Shown here one piece after another: positions 26,474-34,680 of a DNA stretch of 64,000 bases (position 1 is the stretch's first letter; each line of letters starts with the position of its first letter). Source of the stretch: Solimonas variicoloris DSM 15731 (GTDB lineage: Bacteria; Pseudomonadota; Gammaproteobacteria; Nevskiales; Nevskiaceae); assembly GCF_000382285.1 (NCBI RefSeq), contig NZ_KB907931.1:108214-172213 (forward strand), given 5' to 3'. Below the pieces are notes generated by a model. It was not told the origin of the DNA. It did no database searches and worked only from the letters and a program-made list of their open reading frames with translations. A program made the position numbers and the translations under genes.

Positions 26474-27679
26474 ATGATCCATCTCGAAACGCCGAGCAAG
26501 TTCCGCGCGCTGGTCGAGCAGGCGCATCAGGTCGCCGCCGAGATCTTCCGGCCGAACTCGCGCCGCTACGATCGCGCCGAGCACGAATACCCGAAGGAAC
26601 TCGACATGCTCGGCGCCCTGCTCGACGGCATGAACGCCAGCGGCGTCGGCGGCGCCGGCGCGGCCGGCGTGCGCCGCGAGAGCGCGCACGGCGAGGGCAA
26701 CCGCAACGGCACCAATCTGTCGACCGCGCTCGGCACCATGGAACTGTGCTGGGGCGACGTCGGCTTTCTGCTGTCGATGCCGCGCCAGGGGCTCGGCAAC
26801 GCGGCGATCGCCTCGGTGGCGAGCGAGGAACAGCTGCAGCGCTTCGCCGGCCGCTGGGCGGCGATGGCGATCACCGAGCCGCACTGCGGTTCCGATTCCG
26901 CGGCGATCCGCACCACGGCGCGCCTCGACGGCGACCACTACGTGCTCAACGGCGACAAGATCTTCGTCACCGCCGGCGCGCGCGCCGAGCTGGTCGTGGT
27001 CTGGGCGACGCTGGATCGCAGCGCCGGCCGCGCCGCGATCAAGTCCTTCGTCGTCGAGAAAGGCACGCCGGGCTTCGAGCTCGTGCGCCTCGAGCACAAG
27101 CTCGGCATTCGCGCCTCGGATACCGCGCAGTTCGCGCTGCGCGACTGCCGGGTGCCGGCGGCGAATCTGCTCGGCGATCCGGCGATCAACGTCGAGAAGG
27201 GCTTTGCCGGCGTCATGCAGACCTTCGACAACACGCGGCCGCTGGTCGCGGCGATGGCGGTCGGACTGGCGCGCGCCTGCATCGAGGAGACGCAGCGCCT
27301 GCTCAAGGCGGTCGGCGTCGAGATCGACTACGACCGGCCGGCGCATGCGCAGCCGGCCGCGGCCGCCGAGCTGCTGAGGCTCGAAGCCGATTACGAAGCG
27401 GCGCGCCTGCTGACGCTGCAGGCGGCGTGGATGGCCGACAACCGCAAGCCGAACTCGCTGCAGGCCAGCCAGGCCAAGGCCAAGGCCGGCCGCGCCTGCG
27501 TCGACATCGCGCTCAAGTGCGTCGAGCTGTGCGGCAGCGCCGGCTATGGTGAGGGCGAGCTGCTCGAGAAATGGGCGCGCGACGCCAAGATTCTCGACAT
27601 CTTCGAGGGTACGCAGCAGATCCAGCTGCTGATCATCGCGCGCCGTCTGCTCGGCAAGACCTCTGCCGAGCTGAAATAG
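26474..27679 (+). CDS. Acyl-CoA dehydrogenase
   Basis: A 401-residue FAD enzyme that oxidises acyl-CoA to enoyl-CoA. The flavin site is AITEPHCGSDSAAIRTTA, followed by LNGDKIFVTAGARA, and the catalytic glutamate lies in DAKILDIFEGTQQIQ near the C-terminus. It follows the first dehydrogenase in the same operon; the pair may form a mixed complex or act on different chain lengths. Confidence 0.92.
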   Translation: MIHLETPSKFRALVEQAHQVAAEIFRPNSRRYDRAEHEYPKELDMLGALLDGMNASGVGGAGAAGVRRESAHGEGNRNGTNLSTALGTMELCWGDVGFLLSMPRQGLGNAAIASVASEEQLQRFAGRWAAMAITEPHCGSDSAAIRTTARLDGDHYVLNGDKIFVTAGARAELVVVWATLDRSAGRAAIKSFVVEKGTPGFELVRLEHKLGIRASDTAQFALRDCRVPAANLLGDPAINVEKGFAGVMQTFDNTRPLVAAMAVGLARACIEETQRLLKAVGVEIDYDRPAHAQPAAAAELLRLEADYEAARLLTLQAAWMADNRKPNSLQASQAKAKAGRACVDIALKCVELCGSAGYGEGELLEKWARDAKILDIFEGTQQIQLLIIARRLLGKTSAELK

Positions 27680-27821
27680 GGCGCCGTTCTTCGCGTAGGC
27701 GCGACGGCCGTCGCGCGCCGCCGCGTCCGCAGCAGTGCACGTGCAGCCGTCGGCCGGTCGCGCGAAGCGCCGCCGCCGGCTACGCTTCGCCGCCATTCCC
27801 GGAGCTTTCGGAGTCTTTGCC

Positions 27822-28637
27822 ATGCAGCAGGAGTTCGGCGCCCGCGTGCGCCTCGAGATCGACGGCGGCATCGCCGTCGTCACGCTGATCCGCGCCGAGC
27901 GTCACAACGGCATGGACTTTCCGATGCTCAAGGCCATGCTCGCCGCGCAGCGCGCGCTGCGCCGGCGCCGCGAGGTGCGCGCGGCGATTCTCTGCGGCGA
28001 CGGCGCGTCGTTCTGCGCCGGCCTCGACTTCAAGTCGGTCGCGGCCAAACCCGCGCTGATGGCGAAGCTCTACGCCAAGCTGTGGTGGCCGTTCATGAAC
28101 GCCTTCCAGCGCTTCAGCCTTGGCTGGCGGCAGATGCCGTTTCCGGTGATCGCCGCCGTGCACGGCAACTGCTTCGGCGCCGGCATGCAGCTGGCGCTCG
28201 GGGCGGACCTGCGCATCGCGCGCGCCGATGCGCAGCTGTCGATCATGGAAGCCAAGTGGGGACTGGTGCCGGACATGGGCGGCAGCGTGCTGCTGCGCGA
28301 GCTTGTGCCGATCGACGTCGCCAAGGAACTGACCTTCAGCGCGCGCATCTTCAGCGGCGCCGAGGCCAAGGCGCTGGGCCTGGTCACGCACCTGGCCGAC
28401 GAGCCGCTGGTGGCGGCGCGCGCGCTGGCCGCCGAATTCGCGGCGCGCTCGCCGGACGCGCTGGCCGCCGCCAAGTTTCTGCTGCAGCGCGCCTGGGCGG
28501 CCGGCGAGCACCGCGCGCTGGCGCTCGAGCGCGGCTATCAGCGCCGCATCATCGGCAAGGCCAATCAGCGCGTCGCCGTCGCCCGCAACCTCAAGAAGGC
28601 CGAGCAGCCGTTCGGCACGCGCCGCCTCGAACGCTGA
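27822..28637 (+). CDS. Crotonase / enoyl-CoA hydratase family protein
   Basis: A 271-residue protein from the ATG at 27822. The oxyanion hole segments are GASFCAGLDFKS and HGNCFGAGMQLALGAD. The acidic residues lie in MEAKWGLVPDMGG, with Asp in place of the second Glu seen in classical hydratases; this is closer to dienoyl-CoA isomerases. It ends the beta-oxidation-like run. Substrate is uncertain. Confidence 0.86.
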   Translation: MQQEFGARVRLEIDGGIAVVTLIRAERHNGMDFPMLKAMLAAQRALRRRREVRAAILCGDGASFCAGLDFKSVAAKPALMAKLYAKLWWPFMNAFQRFSLGWRQMPFPVIAAVHGNCFGAGMQLALGADLRIARADAQLSIMEAKWGLVPDMGGSVLLRELVPIDVAKELTFSARIFSGAEAKALGLVTHLADEPLVAARALAAEFAARSPDALAAAKFLLQRAWAAGEHRALALERGYQRRIIGKANQRVAVARNLKKAEQPFGTRRLER

Positions 28638-28657
28638 GCGGCCGTCGCACGCCGGGC

Positions 28658-29437
28658 TCAGTTGCGGTAGTGGCGGAAGCCGATCGGCTGGTCGATGTCG
28701 AACTCGCCGATCGCCGGCCGGTAGTGGCCTGGAAATGGCGGGAAGCGGCCGATGCGGCGCACCACGTCGAGCGCCTCGGCATCGAGCACGGCGTGGCCGC
28801 TGCTGCGCAGCAGCGTCGCCGACAGCACGCGGCCGTCGCGCGCCAGATGCATGCGCACGATGGCGTCGCCCTCGTAGCCGTACTGGCGGGCGGTCCACGG
28901 ATAGCGCTGGCTCAGATCGATGAGCCGCGCGATGCGGCGCAGATAGTCGAGCGGCGGCGGCACGTCCGTTTCGGCATCCGGCGGCGGTGCGGCCGCGGCT
29001 TGCGCGGCGGCTTCGGCCATGGCGCCTGCTGTTGCGTCGTTCGGGGCTGAATTCTTGATTGGTGATGGCGTCGGTGCCGGCCGAACAGTCGCCGCCGCTA
29101 AAGCCGGCGCCGCGGCGGCCGTCGTCGCCGCGCGGCGGGCGGCGGGCTGGCGCGCGGTGGTCGGGTGTGCGGCCGCTGGCGAGGGTGCTTGGGTCGGCGC
29201 GGCCGCCGGCGTCGGCACCGACGCGTGCTGGGCAACGGCGGCCGGCAGCTGCACGACGGTCAGGCCCGGGCGCGCCGCCGCCGGACGCGGCGGCTGACGC
29301 GGCGGCAGCAGCAGTGCCAGCAGCACGGCGGCGTGCAGCAGCACGGACAGCGTCAGCGCGGACGAGCGCTCCGGCGTCGAGGCAGCGATGATCGGACTCC
29401 TGCGCGCCGTCCCTGGCGCGCCGCTTTCGTCATGCAA
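28658..29437 (-). CDS. TonB-family energy transducer
   Basis: A 259-residue protein. One N-terminal membrane helix (ALTLSVLLHAAVLLALLLPP, about residues 26-45) is followed by a long Pro/Ala/Thr-rich periplasmic spacer. The C-terminal TonB domain begins near YPWTARQYGYEGDAIVRMHLARDGRV and ends with FPPFPGHYRPA. It transmits proton-motive force to TonB-dependent outer membrane receptors. No exbB or exbD is adjacent, so it must use distant partners. Confidence 0.88.
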   Translation of the reverse strand: MHDESGAPGTARRSPIIAASTPERSSALTLSVLLHAAVLLALLLPPRQPPRPAAARPGLTVVQLPAAVAQHASVPTPAAAPTQAPSPAAAHPTTARQPAARRAATTAAAAPALAAATVRPAPTPSPIKNSAPNDATAGAMAEAAAQAAAAPPPDAETDVPPPLDYLRRIARLIDLSQRYPWTARQYGYEGDAIVRMHLARDGRVLSATLLRSSGHAVLDAEALDVVRRIGRFPPFPGHYRPAIGEFDIDQPIGFRHYRN

Positions 29438-29581
29438 GCGCCACGCCGGATCCGGCCGGACCCGGACGCCCGGACCGGCCGCGAGCGCGGCGGCGACGCC
29501 AGGCGGTGTGGGCGTCCGGCTTCGTCATCTCGGGCAGGGACCGTGCGAAAGCGGCCGGGCGGCGCAGGCGTGCACTTGCAT

Positions 29582-29600
29582 GTCGCGGCTCAGCCGCGAC
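29582..29600. promoter_or_regulatory. Perfect 19-bp palindrome before the ferredoxin reductase gene
   Basis: Arms GTCGCGGCT and AGCCGCGAC surround one base. It lies about 100 bp before the start at 29700, between a TTGCAT (29577-29582) and a GACAAT-like hexamer (29598-29603), where a repressor or activator could cover a promoter. It lacks a T tract, so it is not a terminator. Confidence 0.5.
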
Positions 29601-29699
29601 AATAGCGGACCCGATGGCAGAGCCGCTGCCCCGCAGGCGGCTTGCGTCCGCGGGGGCGCGGCCGGGCCCCGGGACTTCCATCCAACGCTGCGTGAGAAC

Positions 29700-30938
29700 A
29701 TGACGGATTCCCAGATTTCCAAGGCCGACGTGGTGATCGTCGGCGCCGGCCAGGCCGGCAGCGAGCTCGCTTCATCGCTGCGTCAGCAGGGCTTTGCCGG
29801 CAGCATCGTGCTGATCGGCGACGAGCCCTATCTGCCGTATCGCCGCCCGCCGCTGTCGAAGACCTTCCTCGCCGGCGAGGCGACGCTCGAATCGCTGTTC
29901 ATCAAGACGCAGGCGGTCTACGAGAAGAACCAGATCGACTGCCGGGTCGGCATCGGCGTCGAGGCGATCGACCGCGCCGCGCATCGCGTGCGCCTGTTCG
30001 ACGGCAGCGTGATCGAATACGGCAAGCTGGCGCTCGCCACCGGCGGCCGGCCGCGGCGCCTGTCGCTGCCCGGCGCCGAGCACGACAACGTGCATTACGT
30101 GCGCACCATCGCCGATATCGAAGCCCTGAAGGCGCAATTCGGCGCCGGCCGCCGGCTGCTCATCATCGGCGGCGGCTACATCGGACTCGAAGCGGCGGCG
30201 GTCGGCATCAAGAAGGGCCTGGACGTCACCGTCGTCGAGGCCGCGCCGCGCGTGCTGGCGCGCGTCACCGCGCCGGAGATCTCGGCGTTCTACGAACGTC
30301 TGCATCGCGGCCGCGGCGTCAAGCTGCACACCGGCGTCGGCGTGCACGGCTTCGAGGGCAGCGGTCGCGTCGAGGCGGTGGTGCTGACCGACGGCACGCG
30401 GCTGGCAGCCGACCTGGTCATCGCCGGCATCGGCCTGATCCCGAATACCGAGCTGGCCGAGGCGGCGGGCCTGGCGATCGACAACGGCATCGTCGTCGAC
30501 TGCTATGCGCGCACTGCCGATCCGGACGTCTACGCGCTCGGCGACTGCAGCAACCACGAGAACCTGTTCTTCGACCGCCGCATGCGGCTCGAATCGGTGC
30601 CGAACGCCATCGAGCAGGGCCGCGTCGCCGCCGCCGCGATCGTCGGCAAGGCGGTGCCGTACAACGCCGTGCCGTGGTTCTGGTCGGATCAGTACGAGCT
30701 CAAGCTGCAGATGGTCGGCCTGTCGCAGGGCTACGACCGCCTCGTCGTGCGCGGTAGCCTCGACGGCGAGTCGTTCGCGGCGTTCTACCTGAAGGACGGC
30801 GTGGTGATCTCGGCCGACGCGGTGAACCGGCCGCAGGATTTCATGGTCGCCAAGAAGCTGGTCGCCGACCGGGTGCGCGTCGATCCCGCGCAGCTGGCTG
30901 ACGAAGCCTTCATCCTCAAATCCCTGCTGGCGGCATGA
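29700..30938 (+). CDS. NAD(P)H-dependent ferredoxin/rubredoxin reductase-type FAD protein
   Basis: A 412-residue protein starting MTDSQISK. It has the FAD motif VVIVGAGQAGSELA, YRRPPLSK, the NAD motif LIIGGGYIGLEAA, and YALGDCSNHEN near the C-terminus, with a reductase C domain. This resembles putidaredoxin or rhodocoxin reductases that feed cytochrome P450 or dioxygenase systems. No ferredoxin or P450 gene is adjacent, so the electron acceptor is unknown. The start has an upstream palindrome that may control expression. Confidence 0.88.
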   Translation: MTDSQISKADVVIVGAGQAGSELASSLRQQGFAGSIVLIGDEPYLPYRRPPLSKTFLAGEATLESLFIKTQAVYEKNQIDCRVGIGVEAIDRAAHRVRLFDGSVIEYGKLALATGGRPRRLSLPGAEHDNVHYVRTIADIEALKAQFGAGRRLLIIGGGYIGLEAAAVGIKKGLDVTVVEAAPRVLARVTAPEISAFYERLHRGRGVKLHTGVGVHGFEGSGRVEAVVLTDGTRLAADLVIAGIGLIPNTELAEAAGLAIDNGIVVDCYARTADPDVYALGDCSNHENLFFDRRMRLESVPNAIEQGRVAAAAIVGKAVPYNAVPWFWSDQYELKLQMVGLSQGYDRLVVRGSLDGESFAAFYLKDGVVISADAVNRPQDFMVAKKLVADRVRVDPAQLADEAFILKSLLAA

Positions 30939-31088
30939 TGAGTGCTAGCAGAACGAGCCGGCTGGCCGCGCGCGATCGCGTCCGGCGTGCACGTCCGTTC
31001 CCGATCGGCGAAGATGCGGAGAGCGATACACCCATAAGAGCGCCGGCACGACCGGCGTTCCCGTGAACCCGAAGCAAACAGACCTATC

Positions 31089-32300
31089 ATGCGCACACCC
31101 CTAGCTTCCCTGATGATGGCCGCCGCGCTGCTGCTCGGCGCGCAAACCGTTCATGCCGCCGACACGCTGCGCCCCGAGGTCGGTGAGCCGCTGCAGAAGG
31201 CCCAGACCCTGATCCAGGGCAAGAAGTACAAGGACGCGCTGCAGCAGGTCGATGCCGCCGCCAAGGTCGGCAGCCTGACGCCGTACGAGAGCTACATCGT
31301 CGAGCGCATGCGCGCCGCCGCCGCGACCGGCGCCGGCGACACCAATACCGCGATCAAGGCCTACGAGACCGTGCTCGCTTCGCCGCAGATGCCGGCCGGC
31401 GAAAAGACGCAGACCTACGACGTGGTCGCCAAGCTGGCCTATGCCGGCCGCAACTACGGCAAGGCCGCCGAGTACATCCAGAAGTACCGCAGCGCCGGCG
31501 GCAACAGCGCGCAGACGCTGGGCCTGCTGCCGCAGGTCCTCTACCAGGCCGGCGATCTCGCCGGCGCGCAGCGCGAGCTGAACGCGCAGATCGGCGCGCT
31601 CGAGAAGGCCGGCCAGAAGCCGACCGAGACGCAGCTGCAGCTGCTCGCCCAGCTGGGCCTCAAGCAGAACAACCAGGCGGCCTATACCGCCGCGCTCGAA
31701 AAGCTGGTCACCTACTACCCGAAGCGCGACTACTGGCTCGACGTCATCATCCGCACCTCGAACAAGCCGGGCTTCTCCGATCGTCTGACGCTCGATCTGT
31801 ACCGCGTCAAGAAGATGACCGGCACGCTCGAGAAAGGGAGCGATTTCATGGAAGCCGCCCAGCTGGCGCTGCAGGCCGGCTTTCCGGGCGAGGCCGATCA
31901 GTACGTCAAGCTCGGCTATGACAAGAAGGTGCTCGGTGCCGGCAGCGACGCCGAGCGCCACAAGCGCCTGAAGGATCTGGTCGCCAAGAAGATCGCCGAG
32001 AACAAGCCGGCGCTGGCCGAGGCCGAGAAGCAGGCTGCCACCGAAGCCGACGGCGAGGCGCTGATCAAGGCCGGCCTCAACCGCGTCGGCTACGGCGAGT
32101 ACGCCGCCGGCATCGCTCTGATCCAGCAGGGCATCAAGAAGGACGCGCTGAAGAAGCCGGACGAGGCCAAGCTGCATCTCGGCTACGCCCAGCTGCTCGG
32201 CGGCAAGACCGACGACGCGCTGAAGACGCTGAAGACGGTGCAGGGCAAGGACGGCTCCGCCGACCTCGCGCGCCTCTACTCGCTGACTGCCCGCAAGTAA
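31089..32300 (+). CDS. Periplasmic TPR-repeat protein
   Basis: A 403-residue protein with a signal peptide (LMMAAALLLGAQTVHA, cut near residue 24) and several helical repeats with TPR-like spacing (LIQGKKYKDALQQVDAA, KLAYAGRNYGKAAEYIQKY, LYQAGDLAGAQREL, LLGGKTDDALKTLKTV). It is Lys/Ala/Gln rich. The position near tonB suggests a link to envelope transport, but no function can be assigned. A terminator follows. Confidence 0.75.
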   Translation: MRTPLASLMMAAALLLGAQTVHAADTLRPEVGEPLQKAQTLIQGKKYKDALQQVDAAAKVGSLTPYESYIVERMRAAAATGAGDTNTAIKAYETVLASPQMPAGEKTQTYDVVAKLAYAGRNYGKAAEYIQKYRSAGGNSAQTLGLLPQVLYQAGDLAGAQRELNAQIGALEKAGQKPTETQLQLLAQLGLKQNNQAAYTAALEKLVTYYPKRDYWLDVIIRTSNKPGFSDRLTLDLYRVKKMTGTLEKGSDFMEAAQLALQAGFPGEADQYVKLGYDKKVLGAGSDAERHKRLKDLVAKKIAENKPALAEAEKQAATEADGEALIKAGLNRVGYGEYAAGIALIQQGIKKDALKKPDEAKLHLGYAQLLGGKTDDALKTLKTVQGKDGSADLARLYSLTARK

Positions 32301-32338
32301 GCCGGCGCCGCCTGCGGCGGCGTGGGCAGCGGGCCCGA

Positions 32339-32366
32339 GGGCGCACCGTCGCGGTGCGCCCTTTTT
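32339..32366 (+). terminator. Terminator after TPR protein gene
   Basis: A 10-bp perfect stem (GGGCGCACCG with CGGTGCGCCC) with a 3-base loop is followed by T5. Confidence 0.92.
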
Positions 32367-32383
32367 CGTTGCGGCACGTATTT

Positions 32384-33076
32384 CTAGACGCGTCCGGACA
32401 CCGGGATCAGGGCGCCGGTGATCGCCGCGGCACGCGCCGACAGCAGGAAAACGATGACGTCGGCGAGCTGTTCCGGACGCACCCAGCGGCCGAAGTCGGC
32501 ATCCGGCATGTCGTGCCGGTTCGGCGGCGTGTCGATGATGCTCGGCAGCACCGCGTTGACGGTGACGCCGCGGTCCTTCAGTTCTTCCGCCAGCGCCTCG
32601 GTCAGCCGCGCGACGCCGGCCTTCGAGGCGGCGTAGGCGCCGAGGCCGGCGCCGGCCTTCAGTGCCGCGCCGGCGGCGACGTTGACGATGCCGCCGCCGC
32701 GCGCGAGCAGCAGCGGCAGCGCCGCGCGGCTGGCGGCGACCGCCGTGCGCAGATTGAGTCCGTAGAGGAAGTCCCAGGTTTCGAGGTTGCCGGCTTCGAG
32801 TGTCTCCCAGCGAAAGCCGCCGGCGACGTTGACCAGCGCGTCGAGGCCGCCGCCGCGGCCGATCTCCGCGAACAGAGCCTCGGCGGCGCCGGGCGCGGCG
32901 AGATCGACGCCGCCGTACAGGCGGCTGCCGGCGAGCGCCGGCGACGGTTCGGCCGGCACCGCGGCGCGGTCGATGGCGATGGTCTGCGCGCCGGCGGCGC
33001 GCGCTGCGGCGATGACGGCGCGGCCGAGACTGCCGAAGCCGCCGGTGACGGCGACGGTTTTGCCCTGTAGTTCCAC
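32384..33076 (-). CDS. SDR family protein lacking the canonical catalytic serine
   Basis: A 230-residue short-chain dehydrogenase from a GTG start at 33076, chosen because GGGAG lies 7 bp upstream and the Rossmann strand VAVTGGFGSLG follows at once. The Tyr-Lys pair is present in AYAASKAG. The strand that normally ends in a serine reads IVNVAAGAALK here, without serine. Activity may be altered or lost, or another serine may serve. Substrate is unknown. Confidence 0.82.
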   Translation of the reverse strand: MELQGKTVAVTGGFGSLGRAVIAAARAAGAQTIAIDRAAVPAEPSPALAGSRLYGGVDLAAPGAAEALFAEIGRGGGLDALVNVAGGFRWETLEAGNLETWDFLYGLNLRTAVAASRAALPLLLARGGGIVNVAAGAALKAGAGLGAYAASKAGVARLTEALAEELKDRGVTVNAVLPSIIDTPPNRHDMPDADFGRWVRPEQLADVIVFLLSARAAAITGALIPVSGRV

Positions 33077-33200
33077 GATGCGGCTCCCGGGTCGCCGCGG
33101 CGCGCGCGACCGATATCGTCCTGACTGTAGCGGCGCGCCGCCGTGGCCCGCCTCCGCCAAAGGCAGCAGGCCGGCACCGGGCTGCGCGCCGCCGCCCGCT

Positions 33201-33209
33201 TGCTATAAT
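33201..33209 (+). promoter_or_regulatory. Extended -10 promoter (TGCTATAAT) for argD
   Basis: A perfect TATAAT at 33204-33209 is preceded by TG one base upstream, the extended -10 form that can work without a strong -35. It lies about 105 bp before the argD start. Confidence 0.65.
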
Positions 33210-33243
33210 CACGCGGCCCGGCCGCCAATGGCCGGCCCGATCG

Positions 33244-33268
33244 ATCCCGCCGCCGCGCGGGATTTTTT
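33244..33268 (+). promoter_or_regulatory. Terminator-like hairpin in the argD leader (candidate attenuator)
   Basis: Arms ATCCCGC (33244-33250) and GCGGGAT (33257-33263) with a 6-base loop are followed by TTTTTT. The structure lies between the promoter and the argD start at 33314, about 35 bp after the -10. It could prematurely stop transcription and so regulate argD, or it could mark the end of a short leader RNA. Confidence 0.55.
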
Positions 33269-33313
33269 CGTTCCATCTACGGTTGCGTCATCGTCACAGA
33301 CGCTGAGGTCGAG

Positions 33314-34543
33314 ATGTCCACGTCCGTCACGCGCCAGACCTTCGACGAGGTCATGGTTCCGAACTACCAGCCCGCCGACATCATTCCGGTGCGCGGTCAG
33401 GGTTCGCGCTGGTGGGACCAGCAGGGGCGAGAGTACGTCGACTTCGCCGGCGGCATCGCGGTGACGGTGCTCGGCCACGCGCACCCGGCGATGATCGAGG
33501 CCCTCGACGCGCAGGCGCACAAGCTCTGGCATCTGTCGAACGTGATGACCAACGAGCCGGCGCTGAAGCTGGCGCGGCGGCTGACCGAGCTGACCTTCGC
33601 CGAGCGCGTGTTCTTTTGCAATTCCGGCGCCGAGGCCAACGAGGCGGCGTTCAAGCTGGTGCGGCGCTGGGGCAACACCCGTTACGGCGCGCACAAGAAC
33701 ACCATCATCTCGTTCTTCAACGCCTTCCACGGCCGCACGCTGTTCACGGTCTGCGTCGGCGGCCAGGCCAAGTACACGCAGGGCTTCGAGCCGCTGCCGG
33801 GCGGCATCCGCCACCTGCCGTACAACGACGTCGCCGCGCTCGAAGCGGCGATGAACGACACGGTCTGCGCGATCGTCGTCGAGCCGATCCAGGGCGAGGG
33901 CGGGCTGATACCGGCCTCGCCGGAGTTCCTGCGCGCGGCGCGCGCGCTGTGCGACAAGCACCAGGCGCTGCTGGTGTTCGACGAGGTGCAGACCGGCAAC
34001 GGCCGCACCGGCTCGCTGTACGCCTATCAGCAGTGCGGCGTGACGCCGGACGTGCTGACCACGGCCAAGGGTCTCGGCGGCGGCTTCCCGATCGGGGCGA
34101 TGCTGACGACCGCGGACGTCGCCAAGGCGCTGCCGTTCGGCACGCACGGCTCGACTTACGGCGGCAACCCGCTGGCCTGCGCGGTCGCCGGCGCGGTGCT
34201 CGACGAGATCACCAAGCCGGAGCTGCAGCGCAATGTCGTGGCGCGCGCGCAGCAGCTGCGCGACGGCCTCGACCAGCTCGGCCGCCGCTACGGTCTGTTC
34301 GGTACGCCGCGAGGCCAGGGCCTGCTGGTCGGCGCGCCGGTCAGCGAGGCCTGGAAGGGGCGCGCCAAGGAGATCGTCAACGCGGCGCTCGCCGAAGGCG
34401 TCTGGCTGCTGGTCGCCGGCCCCGACGTGCTGCGTTTCGCTCCGGCGCTGAACATCACCGAGGCCGACGTCGCCGAAGGTCTGGCGCGGCTCGAACGCGC
34501 CGTGCAGAAACTCGCTGCAGTGCCGGCGGCCGTCAACGCTTAG
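33314..34543 (+). CDS. argD: Acetylornithine / succinylornithine aminotransferase
   Basis: A 409-residue class III aminotransferase. It has [45 protein letters not shown], and the PLP lysine in [15 protein letters not shown]. ArgD makes N-acetylornithine in arginine synthesis, and AstC does the reverse reaction on succinylornithine in arginine degradation. One enzyme often does both. astA, astD and astB lie 6-15 kb away on the other strand without an astC, so this gene is the likely provider of that step. Confidence 0.93.
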   Translation: MSTSVTRQTFDEVMVPNYQPADIIPVRGQGSRWWDQQGREYVDFAGGIAVTVLGHAHPAMIEALDAQAHKLWHLSNVMTNEPALKLARRLTELTFAERVFFCNSGAEANEAAFKLVRRWGNTRYGAHKNTIISFFNAFHGRTLFTVCVGGQAKYTQGFEPLPGGIRHLPYNDVAALEAAMNDTVCAIVVEPIQGEGGLIPASPEFLRAARALCDKHQALLVFDEVQTGNGRTGSLYAYQQCGVTPDVLTTAKGLGGGFPIGAMLTTADVAKALPFGTHGSTYGGNPLACAVAGAVLDEITKPELQRNVVARAQQLRDGLDQLGRRYGLFGTPRGQGLLVGAPVSEAWKGRAKEIVNAALAEGVWLLVAGPDVLRFAPALNITEADVAEGLARLERAVQKLAAVPAAVNA

Positions 34544-34561
34544 ATCTCGCGCGATGTGAAA

Positions 34562-34587
34562 AAGGCGGCCTTCGGGCCGCCTTTTTC
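34562..34587 (+). terminator. Terminator of argD
   Basis: Arms AAGGCGGCC and GGCCGCCTT with a TTCG tetraloop are followed by T-rich sequence. It lies 20 bp after the argD stop. Confidence 0.92.
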
Positions 34588-34630
34588 GTTCGCCCGACGA
34601 GGGCCGGCCTTTGCGGGCGCCGGCCGCAAC

Positions 34631-34659
34631 AAAAAAGGGCGGCCCTTGAGGCCGCCCTT
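34631..34659 (-). terminator. Terminator of the Ig-like lipoprotein gene
   Basis: On the minus strand a 10-bp stem (34650-34659 with 34635-34644, 5-base loop) is followed by T6. It is 22 bp after the lipoprotein stop and faces the argD terminator. Confidence 0.88.
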
Positions 34660-34680
34660 CGGGTGTCGCCGGGGTGCGGC

